From: Desulfocapsa sp.
GTDB taxonomy: Bacteria; Desulfobacterota; Desulfobulbia; Desulfobulbales; Desulfocapsaceae
Assembly (NCBI GenBank): GCA_030635405.1
Contig: DAOVZA010000014.1
Coordinates: forward strand, 1-14,996
Reading direction: 5' to 3'
Length of the DNA stretch: 14,996 bases
Shown: positions 14,795 through 14,996 of the stretch, piece by piece
Numbering within the stretch: position 1 is the stretch's first letter
How the letters are laid out: each line of letters begins with the position of its first letter
Notes under the pieces: generated by a model
What the model saw: only the letters and a program-made list of their open reading frames with translations
Database searches by the model: none
What the model was told of the DNA's origin: nothing
Position numbers and translations under genes: made by a program

Positions 14795-14996
14795 TGCCAA
14801 GTTTTTTAGATTCACTTGAAGATGAAGAAAAGACCAGTGATGCTTTTGAGCTACCCGGTAAAGATGATTCTTCTTTTCTCGACACCCTCGATGACAAAGG
14901 TGTAAAAGAGGATGCCCTTCTAGACGAACGAGTTACTACAATATCTTCATATGAGCCAACAATTTTTGATAAGATGAGAAATATGTTTAGTGATCC
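14794..14996 (+). CDS. Start of large internal virion protein candidate, partial (3' end outside window)
   Basis: The ATG at 14794 overlaps the previous stop as TAATG, with CGGAGA about 11 bases upstream. The 67 visible codons encode an acidic, Ser/Asp/Glu-rich N terminus with a repeated short element: SFLDSLED near residue 3 and SFLDTLDD near residue 27. After residue 50 it becomes more ordered (YEPTIFDKMRNMF). From position it should be the gp16-like protein, which in related phages is the largest ejection protein and often has a peptidoglycan-cleaving domain, but no catalytic part is visible here. The paired SFLD[ST]L elements look like docking peptides. Assignment is by gene order only. 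Confidence 0.55.
   Translation, partial: MPSFLDSLEDEEKTSDAFELPGKDDSSFLDTLDDKGVKEDALLDERVTTISSYEPTIFDKMRNMFSD

Noticed and set aside
1..14996. Diversity-generating retroelement, CRISPR array, tRNA genes or insertion sequences
   Set aside because: The gene order recalls BPP-1, which has a diversity-generating retroelement downstream, but no reverse transcriptase, template/variable repeat pair, spaced repeat array, tRNA-like fold or transposase was seen here.

Overview
The window is the head-and-tail structural module of a podovirus-type tailed phage or prophage. Every supported gene reads rightward on the + strand, tightly packed with short overlaps (ATGA, TAATG) and Shine-Dalgarno (SD) sites of the AAGGAG type. 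The DNA is AT-leaning (roughly 40% GC by eye) and the SD-plus-ATG initiation points to a bacterial host, but nothing identifies the species. No integrase, repressor, lysis or replication gene is present, so lytic phage and prophage cannot be told apart.

Layout. (1) 1-3000, packaging: the 3' part of a small terminase (cut by the left edge), a 211-residue virion-protein candidate inserted between the terminase genes and followed by a strong terminator, two tiny genes (a Lys-rich 40-mer and a one-helix 33-mer) and the large terminase. (2) 3000-5150, connector: two short proteins with a common Pro-rich/basic layout and a common C-terminal signature, then a head-tail connector (portal) of T7 gp8 type. 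(3) 5145-6875: a Bbp19-like small protein, a CCGHG cysteine-rich protein, a zinc-ribbon-like 50-mer and the scaffold. (4) 6876-8250, capsid: a 171-base gap, major capsid protein, terminator, an 80-residue decoration/head-fibre candidate and a long hairpin that reaches the SD of the next gene. (5) 8255-12225, neck and tail: a conserved 145-residue phage protein, a gp11-like tail tube adaptor, a 60-residue unknown and a large gp12-like tail protein with an inserted carbohydrate-binding-like domain. (6) 12212 to the right edge, ejection proteins: a degenerate GNAT-fold protein (gp13 position), gp14-like and gp15-like internal virion proteins, and the start of another, probably the large gp16-position protein, cut by the edge.

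Together these genes would build a procapsid (scaffold, capsid, portal), fill it with DNA (terminase), decorate it, add a short tail (gp11/gp12-like) and load the internal proteins ejected at infection. The gene order resembles Bordetella phage BPP-1-like podoviruses more than T7 itself. Assignments rest on motif and gene-order recognition by eye; no database search was run. I did not see a clearly new system. The most unusual points are the paired small proteins before the portal, the cysteine-rich pair inside the head operon, the hairpin punctuation around the capsid genes, and the coding-like stretch after the scaffold stop.
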